Source: Candidatus Bathyarchaeota archaeon
GTDB lineage: Archaea; Thermoproteota; Bathyarchaeia; Bathyarchaeales; Bathycorpusculaceae
Length of the DNA stretch: 64,000 bases
Reading direction: 5' to 3'
NCBI GenBank assembly: GCA_026014585.1
Contig: JAOZIA010000005.1
Span: 62,001-126,000 of the forward strand
Shown here in pieces: positions 33,994 to 42,965 of this stretch. How positions within the stretch are numbered: position 1 is the stretch's first letter; the number at the start of each line of letters is the position of its first letter. Below the pieces are notes generated by a model. That model searched no databases. It had not been told where the DNA came from and worked only from the letters and a program-made list of their open reading frames with translations. Made by a program: the position numbers and the translations under genes.

Positions 33994-34962
33994 ATGATCA
34001 CCGATTTTTCTTCTGAAAACAAAGGTACAGTTACCCTTTGTGCTTACACGCCAGAGCACAAAAATCAATGGAACACTTTTGTTTCTACGTCAAAAAACGG
34101 CGTTTTCTTATTCTACCGTGAATACATGGACTACCACTCTAACCGCTTCCAAGACCATTCTTTAATGTTCTTTAATGAGGATCAGTTAGTTGCTTTGCTT
34201 CCTGCAAACGTTTACAAAGAAACCCTATACAGTCATGGTGGGTTGACGTTTGGTGGAGTAATCAGCGGGTTTAACATGAAAACTCCTTTGATGCTTAACA
34301 TTTTTGAAGCTCTTTTGAACCATTGCAGGAATCAATCAATTAAAGAAGTTGTTTACAAGACAATACCCTACATTTATCATCTGGTACCTTCTGATGAAGA
34401 CTTGTATGCGCTTTTTACCTGTAAAGCACGATTAGAAATTCGAAATGTTTCCTCTTGCATTTTGCTCCCTAAAGCCAGCGAGTTTGCCTACAGCAGAAAA
34501 AGAAACATACAGAAAGCACAAAAAAACGGTATAGTGGTTCGTCAGTCCTCAGATTTTGGGTCTTTCATGAAGATACTGGCTGATTCTTTGCAGACACGGC
34601 ATAACGTTAAGCCTGTGCATACATTGGAGGAGATTAAGCTTTTAGCAAGCAGGTTTCCCGAGAACATCAAATTGTTTGCGTCCTTTCAAGATAGCGCTAT
34701 GCTTGCGGGCATAGTGGTTTATGAAAGCAAAAACGTTACTCACATCCAGTACGCCGCTAACTCCCCAAAAGGTCGGGACATAGGTGCACAAGATATAATC
34801 GAAGACTACCTTATCAGAGAACAGTACAAGAACAAGAAATACTTTGATTTTGGAATCTCTACAGAAAAAATGGGCCATTTTCTAAATTTAGGTTTAATTC
34901 GGCGTAAAGAAAACTTTTCCGCAAGCGCCATAATGTATGACACCTATCAGATAATCGTTTAA
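33994..34962 (+). CDS. FemAB/GNAT-like transferase, copy 2
   Basis: A 322-residue paralogue of the protein at 30865. The same blocks occur in the same order: SKNGVFLFYREYMDYHSNRF, LPANVYKETLYSHGGLTFGG, YKTIPYIYH, IGAQDIIEDYLIREQYKNKK and FDFGIST. Long identical stretches between the copies point to a fairly recent duplication inside the locus, with the radical SAM and acyltransferase genes between them. Differences in the middle (residues 130-200) may give different acceptors. Confidence 0.85.
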   Translation: MITDFSSENKGTVTLCAYTPEHKNQWNTFVSTSKNGVFLFYREYMDYHSNRFQDHSLMFFNEDQLVALLPANVYKETLYSHGGLTFGGVISGFNMKTPLMLNIFEALLNHCRNQSIKEVVYKTIPYIYHLVPSDEDLYALFTCKARLEIRNVSSCILLPKASEFAYSRKRNIQKAQKNGIVVRQSSDFGSFMKILADSLQTRHNVKPVHTLEEIKLLASRFPENIKLFASFQDSAMLAGIVVYESKNVTHIQYAANSPKGRDIGAQDIIEDYLIREQYKNKKYFDFGISTEKMGHFLNLGLIRRKENFSASAIMYDTYQIIV

Positions 34963-34981
34963 AACTTTTAGAGGCGATTTT

Positions 34982-35995
34982 TTGAGTTATTACCCGTTTG
35001 TCTCAATTATTATTCCAACCTTTAAAAGGGCACAATTGATAGGATACGCTCTTGAAGGCTTAACCAAACAAACCTACAACAACTTTGAGGTTCTGGTGAT
35101 TCTTAAGCCCAGCGGAGACAAAACCCCAGAGGTAGTTAACAACTACAAAAACAAGCTAAACATTCGCCTCTTCAACTACACCCGAAAAAGCGGTGGATGT
35201 GTAACCGACCAGCTAAACGTCGGCTTAAAACTCGCTTCTGGAGATGTAATCATTTTCCTAGATGATGATGCGGTTCCTGCACCTGACTGGCTAGAAAACC
35301 ATGTTAAAAGCTACAATGTGGGTGTCGGTGGGGTTTCAGGCAATGTTATTCCATCATTTTTAAGTGGTGATGTTGCGGTGCCAGTTGCGGGGCGAAGCTC
35401 AGAAATTATCCCTGAGTACCATGTTTCCCTGTTTGATGTTGGCAGAAAACTTTGGAGTTGCCCCATTGATGGCCAAGAAGATTTTCTAGTGTACATTTCC
35501 AAGGCAGGTATTGTAGATTACAATTTGAGTATGGCCCAGCAAGCTAACAGCAAAGTCACGAAATCGCTTCTTGGCATGGGCGCTAACATGTCCGTTTTGA
35601 GGAAACCGTTGAAGGATTTTTCATTTCCCGCGTGGACTTATGGGGTAGCATGGGAGCAGTATCTGGGGTGGTATTTGTGGAAAAAAGGTTATGTTCTGCT
35701 TTTTAACCCAAATGCTAAAGTTAACCATCTTTCGCATGGTCAAACGCTTAGCCGCAACTTAACTGACCATAACCGGATGGTTCTACGTCAAGTTGAAACT
35801 CAACTGCTGTTTTTCCGTCTTTACAGTTCTGAACCTAGCCTTTCAGTTATGCATAGGCTTTCCTGGGTTATAATCAATCTTTCACTAAAAGTAAAGCATG
35901 CCCAAAACCTAAGAGAAGTAACGGATTTGCTGAAGAGCATTTTTATCGCCAACATTTCAGGATTTCAAATGTTACTCTCAAAAAAGCCAGCCTAA
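34982..35995 (+). CDS. Family 2 glycosyltransferase
   Basis: A 337-residue GT2 enzyme: SIIIPTFKRAQLIGYALEGL, VVNNYKNKLNIRLFNYTRKS, FLDDDAVPAPDWLENH and MGANMSVLRKPL, ending with two weakly hydrophobic helices. The start is TTG at 34982, 19 bases after the stop of the FemAB-like gene. It adds a sugar to the surface glycan; donor and acceptor cannot be told from sequence. Confidence 0.9.
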   Translation: MSYYPFVSIIIPTFKRAQLIGYALEGLTKQTYNNFEVLVILKPSGDKTPEVVNNYKNKLNIRLFNYTRKSGGCVTDQLNVGLKLASGDVIIFLDDDAVPAPDWLENHVKSYNVGVGGVSGNVIPSFLSGDVAVPVAGRSSEIIPEYHVSLFDVGRKLWSCPIDGQEDFLVYISKAGIVDYNLSMAQQANSKVTKSLLGMGANMSVLRKPLKDFSFPAWTYGVAWEQYLGWYLWKKGYVLLFNPNAKVNHLSHGQTLSRNLTDHNRMVLRQVETQLLFFRLYSSEPSLSVMHRLSWVIINLSLKVKHAQNLREVTDLLKSIFIANISGFQMLLSKKPA

Positions 35996-36014
35996 AAATT
36001 TGGAGAACAACATT

Positions 36015-37628
36015 TTGAGTTATAAAAAACAGCTCATGGAAAATAAGCGACTGTTTGATAAAGCTGAAAAATTGGCGGTTACCTCATACAGTAAAGGTAA
36101 TTACGAATCTGCTGTAGCCTGGGCAAAGATTGCTGCTCACTTTGCTTTTGTTCGTCACCCTGGCTTTTATTTTGATTCAACCCTGGAAGAAATGCTTATT
36201 TCTATAGCAAAAAAAATCGATGGAGAACTTGTTAACCCTAACGATTGCCTGCGGGGTATAAAGCCAGTGACTAAGGGCAAAACACGTTTTTTGCATGTTA
36301 TCACTGAAAGTTACAGCACAGGTGGACATACCGCTTTTGTTTCAAGATGGATAGAAAACACGCGCCAAAGCTCTGTGCACAGCCTAGTAGTAACGTCTAA
36401 TGACAAAGAATCTCACTCCCCGCTACATACTGTCATAAAAAAATCGCAAGGACAATATGTTTCTCTTCCAGAAATTTCAAGTAACATCTTCAAACAAGCA
36501 CTTTTCCTAAGAAAATTTGCCCACGAAAACGCTGACATCGTAGTCTTGGTAGTTCACCCCTTCGATCCTTTGCCGACACTTGCATTCGGCGTGGAGGGTG
36601 GACCCCCAGTAATCCTGATTAATCATGCAGACCACACCTTTTGGATTAATGCCAGCATTGTAGATTTAGCGGTTGATTATCACTTTTCTGGCGCTGATTT
36701 ATGTGTTAAACGCCGCGGATTGTCACGGTCAAAGATTCTGCCTATACCCTTAACAAAAAACGATGTCAAGCCCTTCAAAGACGCTGCCCGTGCACAGTTA
36801 GGCTTGTCTTCCAAAGACGTGATGTTGTTAGCGGTTGGGCGTCCAGAGAAGTTTTTGCCCTACGGTAAATATGATTTCTTGAATGTTATGGTTGATGTTC
36901 TAAAAAGTCATCCTAACGCAAAATTGTTCGCGGTGGGACCCGCAAATCAGGGGCTTTGGGCAAAATCTGCACTGCAAGTTGATGGAAGAATCAAAGCGTT
37001 AGGCCTGTTGGATCGGGCTTCTTTAGAAACATTGTATCAAGCGGCTGACTTGTATGTAGGGAGTTTTCCGTGTGCAAGCGGAACCGCTTTTCTTGAAGCG
37101 GGTGCCCATAGTATACCTGCTGTTTGTTTGGAGATTAAAGAGCTTCCGCATATTAGCGGTTGTGATGATGTTTCTTTTCTAAAACAGTTCACTGCGGCAA
37201 AGTCAACTGGAGAATTTGCGGATTTGCTTGATTTGATGATAAATGATTCTGGCGCGTATTTTGGGAAAGCTCATGATTTGAAGGAAAGTATTGAACATGA
37301 ACATTGTGCTCCGGGTTGGAATCGTTACTTAGATGACATACTGCATTCTTTGCCTTCTGAACATCAAATACGTGTACCTCGCAAAGTTGCCTCTGGACTG
37401 GAGTACTATGACGTTTATGTGGCATATTTGGATTCAAAAATTCTTCTCGACGAGTTACCCTATTACTCTTTTAATAGGTTGATATATTCCAACAGGGAAA
37501 ACCTGTCTAAACAGCAGTCCTTATGGGTTCAAGCTAACGTTCTCATGAATGCCTTAATTAAAGTAAACAGTTTAAGAAGCGCCCGAGAATGCATCAATAA
37601 CATAAAGAAATTTGTCAGCAGAGCCTAA
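36015..37628 (+). CDS. GT-B glycosyltransferase with N-terminal helical domain
   Basis: About 537 residues from the TTG at 36015, which lies nine bases after a GGAG site (the frame opens at 36000). Residues 1-90 form a helical repeat-like domain (KAEKLAVTSYSKGNYESAVA) resembling TPR units. The GT-B part begins at RFLHVITESYSTGGHTAFVS and has the donor-side stretch FPCASGTAFLEAGAHSIPAV in place of the classic EX7E. The C-terminal 110 residues are helical. TPR-like extensions in glycosyltransferases usually bind protein partners or acceptors. Confidence 0.87.
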   Translation: MSYKKQLMENKRLFDKAEKLAVTSYSKGNYESAVAWAKIAAHFAFVRHPGFYFDSTLEEMLISIAKKIDGELVNPNDCLRGIKPVTKGKTRFLHVITESYSTGGHTAFVSRWIENTRQSSVHSLVVTSNDKESHSPLHTVIKKSQGQYVSLPEISSNIFKQALFLRKFAHENADIVVLVVHPFDPLPTLAFGVEGGPPVILINHADHTFWINASIVDLAVDYHFSGADLCVKRRGLSRSKILPIPLTKNDVKPFKDAARAQLGLSSKDVMLLAVGRPEKFLPYGKYDFLNVMVDVLKSHPNAKLFAVGPANQGLWAKSALQVDGRIKALGLLDRASLETLYQAADLYVGSFPCASGTAFLEAGAHSIPAVCLEIKELPHISGCDDVSFLKQFTAAKSTGEFADLLDLMINDSGAYFGKAHDLKESIEHEHCAPGWNRYLDDILHSLPSEHQIRVPRKVASGLEYYDVYVAYLDSKILLDELPYYSFNRLIYSNRENLSKQQSLWVQANVLMNALIKVNSLRSARECINNIKKFVSRA

Positions 37629-37661
37629 CTGTTAGGCTTCTACTTTTCAGGAGAAACTACT

Positions 37662-38567
37662 TTGAGTTTAGTAAGCTTAGTAAAAATTAACAATGTAAAC
37701 CAGCGTCTTGCATACAAACAAGCTATCGCTGAAGCATTAGACCTGATTGGTTACACTTTTAAAGGCAACATAAAAACAGTCGTGATTAAACCTAACCTGT
37801 GCTATTACCTTGAATGTTCAACGGGACAAACCACTGACCCCAAATTCGTAGCAGACTTAATAGACCTCATCAGAGAGAAAACATACCCCACAATAGACAT
37901 CTCCATAATTGAATCCGATGCCTCCGCAATGCGCTGCAAACACGTGGACCGAATGCTGGGCTATGAGCAACTTGCCCAAGAAAAAAACGTAAAACTCATA
38001 AACCTCTCCGAAGAAGACGCCACGCCAGCCACAGTTTCTTGCAACCAAAAAAGCTATACTTTTAATGTTCCAAAAATAATCCAAAACGCCGACCTAAAAA
38101 TTGACATTGCAAAAATCAAGTACACCGTTGACCCTGTTAAGCTGACCTGTGCACTCAAAAACATCTACGGCTGCAATCCATACAAGAAAAAATATGAATA
38201 CCACACTAACCTAGGCAACGTGATTGTAGCTTTAAACAAAGCTATGCGTTTTAACCTCTTCCTCATTGACAATAACATCGCTTCAGGCGTTCAACCAAGA
38301 CGACTGGGACTCACCATGGCAAGCCTTGACCCAGTAGCGTTAGATGTTGCTTGCGCCCAAATCGCCTGGTTAAACCCCGAAAAAATTCCCTATTTTAAAA
38401 CTGCAGAAAAAGAGGGTGTGGGTTCTAGAGAATTTTTGGCTAAAGGCGCGCCGCTGGAGGATTTCAAAGCGTTGTATCCTAAAAAAGCCTTCCGAAGCAA
38501 ATTCATGGGCTTGGTGCTTAAGGTGATTCTTAAGGTTGGGCTTGGAAAAAGAATGGGGCTTGAATAA
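37662..38567 (+). CDS. DUF362 family protein, glycan-locus copy
   Basis: A 301-residue DUF362 protein: VVIKPNLCYYLECSTGQTTD, IIESDASAMRCKHVDRMLGY, the glycine/cysteine region CALKNIYGCNPYKKKYEYHT and SLDPVALDVACAQI. DUF362 proteins are often linked to iron-sulfur or flavin enzymes, but their reaction is unknown. This copy lacks the C-terminal ferredoxin domain of long members. The start is TTG at 37662 after an AGGAG site. Between a glycosyltransferase and a sugar oxidoreductase, it probably acts in sugar modification. Confidence 0.88.
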   Translation: MSLVSLVKINNVNQRLAYKQAIAEALDLIGYTFKGNIKTVVIKPNLCYYLECSTGQTTDPKFVADLIDLIREKTYPTIDISIIESDASAMRCKHVDRMLGYEQLAQEKNVKLINLSEEDATPATVSCNQKSYTFNVPKIIQNADLKIDIAKIKYTVDPVKLTCALKNIYGCNPYKKKYEYHTNLGNVIVALNKAMRFNLFLIDNNIASGVQPRRLGLTMASLDPVALDVACAQIAWLNPEKIPYFKTAEKEGVGSREFLAKGAPLEDFKALYPKKAFRSKFMGLVLKVILKVGLGKRMGLE

Positions 38568-38580
38568 GGAGGTTTTCCTT

Positions 38581-39564
38581 TTGACTGTTAAACTGGGTAT
38601 AATTGGACTGGGCTTTATTGGACAAACACATCTAAAACATAGCTTAAAACTACAAGACGCACAAGTTATCGCGGCTGCAGATGTGTCAACAAAAGCCTTA
38701 CAGAACGCCAAAAACATGGGCGTGAAAAAAACATTCAACAATTACGTTGACTTGCTAAAAGACCCCGAAGTTGATGCCGTGCTGATTTCCCTACCAACAC
38801 ATCTTCACTTAAAATGCGCCATAGACACTGCTGAAGCACACAAGAATATTTTTCTTGAAAAACCCATCGCGGTATCTGTGAATCAAGCCAGACAAATCAT
38901 CAACGCCGCAAACCAAAACTCGGTCAAACTGATGGTTGGTTATCCCTTGCGGTTCAACAAAACATTTCTTAACCTAAAAAGCCAGTTGGAAAACGGGTTA
39001 ATCGGCGATGTGGAAAACGCGCATGCAACCTATGTTAGTTCAGGCCCCTTCTTTCATCGGGCTGTAGGTTACTCGCCTGTTCCTGTCCCTGAATGGTGGT
39101 TTAACGCTGCAGAATCCGGAGGCGGAGTGCTCATGGATTTAGGTTGTCATCTCATCAACCTTTTGCGGTGGATGCTTGGCGAAGTAGTGGATGTTAAGGG
39201 CTACTTTGGGCATCGTTTGAACTTGGATTTTGAGGATTCCGCGTTGTGTCTTGCCAAGTTTAATTGTGGTGCGGTGGCTATGATTAATGTGGGCTGGTTT
39301 TCACAAGAGTACGCTCTTAAACTGAACATGCTTGGAACTGTTCGCAACGTTTTCACTGAGCACATGCCGCCCAGCTCAATATCTGGTGCATATCAAATGT
39401 TTACTAAAGGCATATCCAGTTTTCTTCAACCGCATTTAGATGAACTGCAATATTTTGTTGATTGTCTAAAAAATAATCAGTCGCCATCGCCGTCTGGAGA
39501 GGACGCTTTATTGGATTTAGAGGTTATATCCAAAGCCTATAAAAACAGGATACAGTTAGAGTAA
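38581..39564 (+). CDS. Gfo/Idh/MocA family sugar oxidoreductase
   Basis: About 327 residues from the TTG at 38581, seven bases after a GGAGGT site; the longer open frame starting at 38536 would overlap the previous gene. Rossmann motif IGLGFIGQTHLKH, catalytic Lys in FLEKPIAV, and active-site GGGVLMDLGCHLINLLRWMLG. This copy keeps the usual EKP motif, unlike the one at 11501. It probably oxidises or reduces a nucleotide sugar for the locus, for example giving a 3-keto uronic acid. Confidence 0.92.
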   Translation: MTVKLGIIGLGFIGQTHLKHSLKLQDAQVIAAADVSTKALQNAKNMGVKKTFNNYVDLLKDPEVDAVLISLPTHLHLKCAIDTAEAHKNIFLEKPIAVSVNQARQIINAANQNSVKLMVGYPLRFNKTFLNLKSQLENGLIGDVENAHATYVSSGPFFHRAVGYSPVPVPEWWFNAAESGGGVLMDLGCHLINLLRWMLGEVVDVKGYFGHRLNLDFEDSALCLAKFNCGAVAMINVGWFSQEYALKLNMLGTVRNVFTEHMPPSSISGAYQMFTKGISSFLQPHLDELQYFVDCLKNNQSPSPSGEDALLDLEVISKAYKNRIQLE

Positions 39565-39588
39565 CAGCGTTCGGTTGAATGGTGCTAC

Positions 39589-41241
39589 ATGGATAAAGCG
39601 TTACAAATGGGCAAATCTTCAGCAACAGGCAGCTTCCATTTGTTAATCGGAGTGGTAGCATCATCAGTAATCATGGCTGTCGGCACCCTGATCTTAGCAT
39701 CCCTCCTATCAGACAACGAATTAGGGCTGTACGGTGTAGCCTTAATTCCCGCGTCAATGATTAACTTCTTTAGAGATTTAGGCGTCAACTCAGCAATGAC
39801 CCAGCAAATCGCTGCGTTGCGGTCTTCTGGGCGTGACTCTGAAATTCATAAAGTGATTGTTTCTGGGACAATTTTTGAATTAATCGGCGGCGTAGCCCTC
39901 TCTTTGGCTTGCTTTGCCCTTTCAGGTCCTCTGGCTATTATCCTACAAAGACCTGAAGTTACCAATTTAATCGCAATCTACTCACTGTCTATCTTTACGG
40001 GTGCTGTGATTGCAGCTACATCCGCGATTTTCATTGGGTATGAACGCATGTGGCTTAACAGTTCCGCTACCATCGTTCAGTCTGTAGTTAAAACTTCTCT
40101 TGGACCCTTATTGGTTATTCTCGGCTTTAGTGTTTTAGGCGCCGTTGTTGCAGCAACTGTCTCTGTTTTGGCGGGTGCACTGGTTTCGTTTGCACTGATT
40201 TATTTCAAACTGTACCGATATCTTAAAAAAGATAAAATCCCTTGGAGCGAAATCACTGCAAGCATAAAATCAATGCTAAACTATGGTGTTCCTCTTTCTG
40301 TTTCAAATTTGGTTGTGGGGTTGTTGCCTCAAGCGGTTGCTTTCCTGATGGCAGTTTATGCTTCAAACCCTACCATGGGTAACTATTACGCTGCAACATA
40401 CTTTAACGTCATTATAACCTTTGTCTCTTTTCCAATAGCCACTGCTCTTTTCCCAGCATTCTCCAAATTGGACCCAAAAAAGGAATCGGGCCTTCTACAA
40501 ACAGTTTTTGCAACTTCAGTAAAATACACATCTTTACTTATGATTCCCGTAGCAATGATTATGATTACCCTCGCTGCACCAATAGTTAACACACTATTTC
40601 CCGCAGACGGCATAATCAACTCTCTTTTTGTTGTTGGAGCAGCTCCCAAGTTTCCTTATGCAGCCATGTTTTTGGCGCTCTCTTCATTAATTAGTCTCTT
40701 GCCCCTTTTTGGCACAATTAGTTTAGGCACGTTTCAAACCGGTATTCGAGAAACTAACCAGATAATGAAACAAAGTATTTTGTCCTTGGTGATTTCGCTT
40801 CCTGCAACGTACTTTTTGATTGTATATCTTAAATCAATTGGTGGAGAAGCCTTTGCTGTTGTTGGTGGTATTCTTGGAATTTTGCTTTCATGCTTGCCGG
40901 GTCCTATGTGGGGTCTGTATTGGAGTTGGAAAAAATATGGCGTAAAAGCCAACTTTAAGTCTTCAGGAAAAATCTTCATTGCAGCCCTATTTGCATCATT
41001 AGTCACGTTTGTATTTATTACATTTGTTAGTTTGCCCTACTCAATATTGCTTGTTTTGGGTTTCATCATTTTCGTAACAGTTTACTTAGTTACAGCTCCG
41101 TTGATTGGCGCGGTTAGTCAAGCAGACATTGATAATTTTAAAACAATGTTTTCTGGGTTGGGAATTGTTTCTAAAATTCTTAATTTGCCCTTACTTTTAA
41201 TGCGTAAAATCTGTAGGGAAAACGGCTACAAAAAAGAATAG
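39589..41241 (+). CDS. Wzx-type polysaccharide flippase (MOP superfamily)
   Basis: A 550-residue multi-pass membrane protein with about 14 helices, the layout of RfbX/Wzx flippases. The N-terminal part reads IMAVGTLILASLLSDNELGL and NFFRDLGVNSAMTQQIAALR, typical of the family. It would turn the finished lipid-linked oligosaccharide from the inner to the outer face of the membrane. It is the last gene of the glycan locus, 25 bases after the oxidoreductase gene. Confidence 0.93.
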   Translation: MDKALQMGKSSATGSFHLLIGVVASSVIMAVGTLILASLLSDNELGLYGVALIPASMINFFRDLGVNSAMTQQIAALRSSGRDSEIHKVIVSGTIFELIGGVALSLACFALSGPLAIILQRPEVTNLIAIYSLSIFTGAVIAATSAIFIGYERMWLNSSATIVQSVVKTSLGPLLVILGFSVLGAVVAATVSVLAGALVSFALIYFKLYRYLKKDKIPWSEITASIKSMLNYGVPLSVSNLVVGLLPQAVAFLMAVYASNPTMGNYYAATYFNVIITFVSFPIATALFPAFSKLDPKKESGLLQTVFATSVKYTSLLMIPVAMIMITLAAPIVNTLFPADGIINSLFVVGAAPKFPYAAMFLALSSLISLLPLFGTISLGTFQTGIRETNQIMKQSILSLVISLPATYFLIVYLKSIGGEAFAVVGGILGILLSCLPGPMWGLYWSWKKYGVKANFKSSGKIFIAALFASLVTFVFITFVSLPYSILLVLGFIIFVTVYLVTAPLIGAVSQADIDNFKTMFSGLGIVSKILNLPLLLMRKICRENGYKKE

Positions 41242-41295
41242 AACAAATAACAATAAATTCTATAAGTATCATATATTATTAGGCGAGTTTTTGTA

Positions 41296-42075
41296 ATGAA
41301 TCCGAAAGAAAAAATGTCGGCTGTTGCCGCATCTTTTGTTGCTTTAGGTGCTTTATGTATTATTCTATCTGTTTTTTATACAAACCAGATTTTAGCCTTT
41401 GTTGGTCTAGGTTTGATTTTTTGGGGTGCAATTTTTAGTTTTACCCATGTAGGAAACATGGTGGAAGCCTCCTTCATGGACAGCACAGCAAAATCAAACT
41501 ATTCAACCCTAAACCGAATAATGAATAACTATGCCTTCACAGGCAAAGGCTACTACATTCCTGCCTACCCTTCAGATGTTGTTATACCAAGGTACCTTCA
41601 CAGTCTAAGAGAATCTCTTGTTTTCATCACCAACGAATCATACAAGGGTCCACCATCCATTGATGACATGGTTAAAGGCAAGTTTTTGTCATCTAACACT
41701 AATGGTCTTTTTGTCACAGCACCTGGCTATGATTTATTATCTGATTTTGAAGCAGAACTCAAAGTTGATTTATCCACAGTCAAATCTTCAGATGTATTTG
41801 AACTACTGACGCGAAGCATCATAGAGTCAAACTTGGCAAAAAACGTGAAAATATCTTTTAAAGCAGAAAACCTTGTCAGTTTAGAAGTTTCACCTGTAAT
41901 TTTCCAAAGCCTATATGTGAATCAAACAAACTTGCAAGTGGTTAATGCTCTGGGTTGCCCAGTTGTTAGTGCTGTAGCTTGTGCATTAGCTAAAAATTTT
42001 GCAAAATCCGTCTCAATAAGGGAGCAGAAAGTTTCTGGCGGGAAAGTTGAGGTTTTATTTGAGGTCTTGGGGTGA
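41296..42075 (+). CDS. Two-helix membrane-anchored protein of unknown function
   Basis: A 259-residue protein with two adjacent N-terminal membrane helices (about residues 8-50: FVALGALCIILSVFYTNQIL and FVGLGLIFWGAIFSF) and a cytoplasmic-looking alpha/beta domain of 200 residues (IPRYLHSLRESLVFITNES, LTRSIIESNLAKNVKISFKA). Proteins with this layout are widespread in archaea, but I know no function. A TATA-like box lies at about 41258-41280. It forms a pair with the 68-residue protein starting three bases after its stop. Confidence 0.82.
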   Translation: MNPKEKMSAVAASFVALGALCIILSVFYTNQILAFVGLGLIFWGAIFSFTHVGNMVEASFMDSTAKSNYSTLNRIMNNYAFTGKGYYIPAYPSDVVIPRYLHSLRESLVFITNESYKGPPSIDDMVKGKFLSSNTNGLFVTAPGYDLLSDFEAELKVDLSTVKSSDVFELLTRSIIESNLAKNVKISFKAENLVSLEVSPVIFQSLYVNQTNLQVVNALGCPVVSAVACALAKNFAKSVSIREQKVSGGKVEVLFEVLG

Positions 42076-42078
42076 TGC

Positions 42079-42285
42079 ATGATGTTTTTTCCGTTGTCCT
42101 TGTCTGATGTAAGTTTGTGGCTTGCAGTTGTAGCAGTCATCGTTGTTGTTGGTTCAGAACTGCTTTATTCCCTGCCAGAGTACGTGTCAAGTTTAGTTGA
42201 TAAAAAACTTTTGAGGCTAGTGGCTGTTGGGTGCGGTTTAGCGTTTGGAGTAACTGTTTTTATGCGTGTAATTCAATTGATTTAA
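42079..42285 (+). CDS. Small two-helix membrane protein
   Basis: A 68-residue protein almost wholly made of two membrane helices (LWLAVVAVIVVVGSELLYSL and LLRLVAVGCGLAFGVTVFMR). It begins three bases after the stop of the two-helix anchored protein and so is translated with it. It is probably a partner subunit. No family is recognised. Confidence 0.72.
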   Translation: MMFFPLSLSDVSLWLAVVAVIVVVGSELLYSLPEYVSSLVDKKLLRLVAVGCGLAFGVTVFMRVIQLI

Positions 42286-42291
42286 AGAAAG

Positions 42292-42744
42292 TTAGCTTTG
42301 TTCTCCTGTTATTATTATGTTAAAGCTGAAGTTAGTTATGCTGGAATCTATTATTGGGCTAACGTTTAATGAAATTGTGGCGCTTATGGACTGACCTGCT
42401 GTTAACGCAGTGTTTTCTCTGTTCCAGCCAAGGGTCATTGGCCCAGCGGCGGCTTCAGGAGTCCAGTCGGTACAGTTCATGCTTAGCGTGATAGGCACGC
42501 CGCCTGTGTTTTTGATGTATACTGTTTTGCTTGCTGAACCGCCTGCGGCTATGGTGTCCCAGTCTATTGATGTGCATTTTTGTGTACAAGCTTGGTCATT
42601 ATAGACTGCTACGTTGATTGTAGTGATGTTTCCGCTTGAGGGAACTTGGTCGTTTGCGGATAAGGTTGCAGCTGTCATGATGGTGAGTGATACGGATGCT
42701 ACTATTGCTATTAGGAGTATGGTTATTGTTTTGTTTATTTTCAT
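42292..42744 (-). CDS. Secreted or anchored archaeal beta-domain protein
   Basis: A 150-residue protein from the ATG at 42744, which has a GAGGTGG site just upstream (the frame opens 27 bases earlier). A signal peptide or anchor at residues 5-28 (TILLIAIVASVSLTIMTAAT) is followed by a beta-sandwich with two Cys (NDQACTQKCTSIDW), then GGSASKTVYIKNTGGVPITL and a TNFSFNIIITGEQ end. It belongs to a widespread but unnamed type of archaeal secreted proteins, perhaps pilin- or TasA/camelysin-like. It converges on the membrane-protein pair. Confidence 0.83.
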   Translation of the reverse strand: MKINKTITILLIAIVASVSLTIMTAATLSANDQVPSSGNITTINVAVYNDQACTQKCTSIDWDTIAAGGSASKTVYIKNTGGVPITLSMNCTDWTPEAAAGPMTLGWNRENTALTAGQSISATISLNVSPIIDSSITNFSFNIIITGEQS

Positions 42745-42965
42745 TTCAACCACCTCTATCTCATAACGCAAGACTTGAGTATTAATAAAGATTGTTTATT
42801 TAGATAATTTATTTTAAATAACACATAAATACACGAAACCATGCCGCCTGAATCCAGACAGCACAAAAAGCTGCCGCAGACGAGCATCACAAAATACACT
42901 CTAAACCTCAACGCTTAATAGCCACGAAAAAAATTCCAACCCCCTCTAAAAGAGGAAAAAACCAC

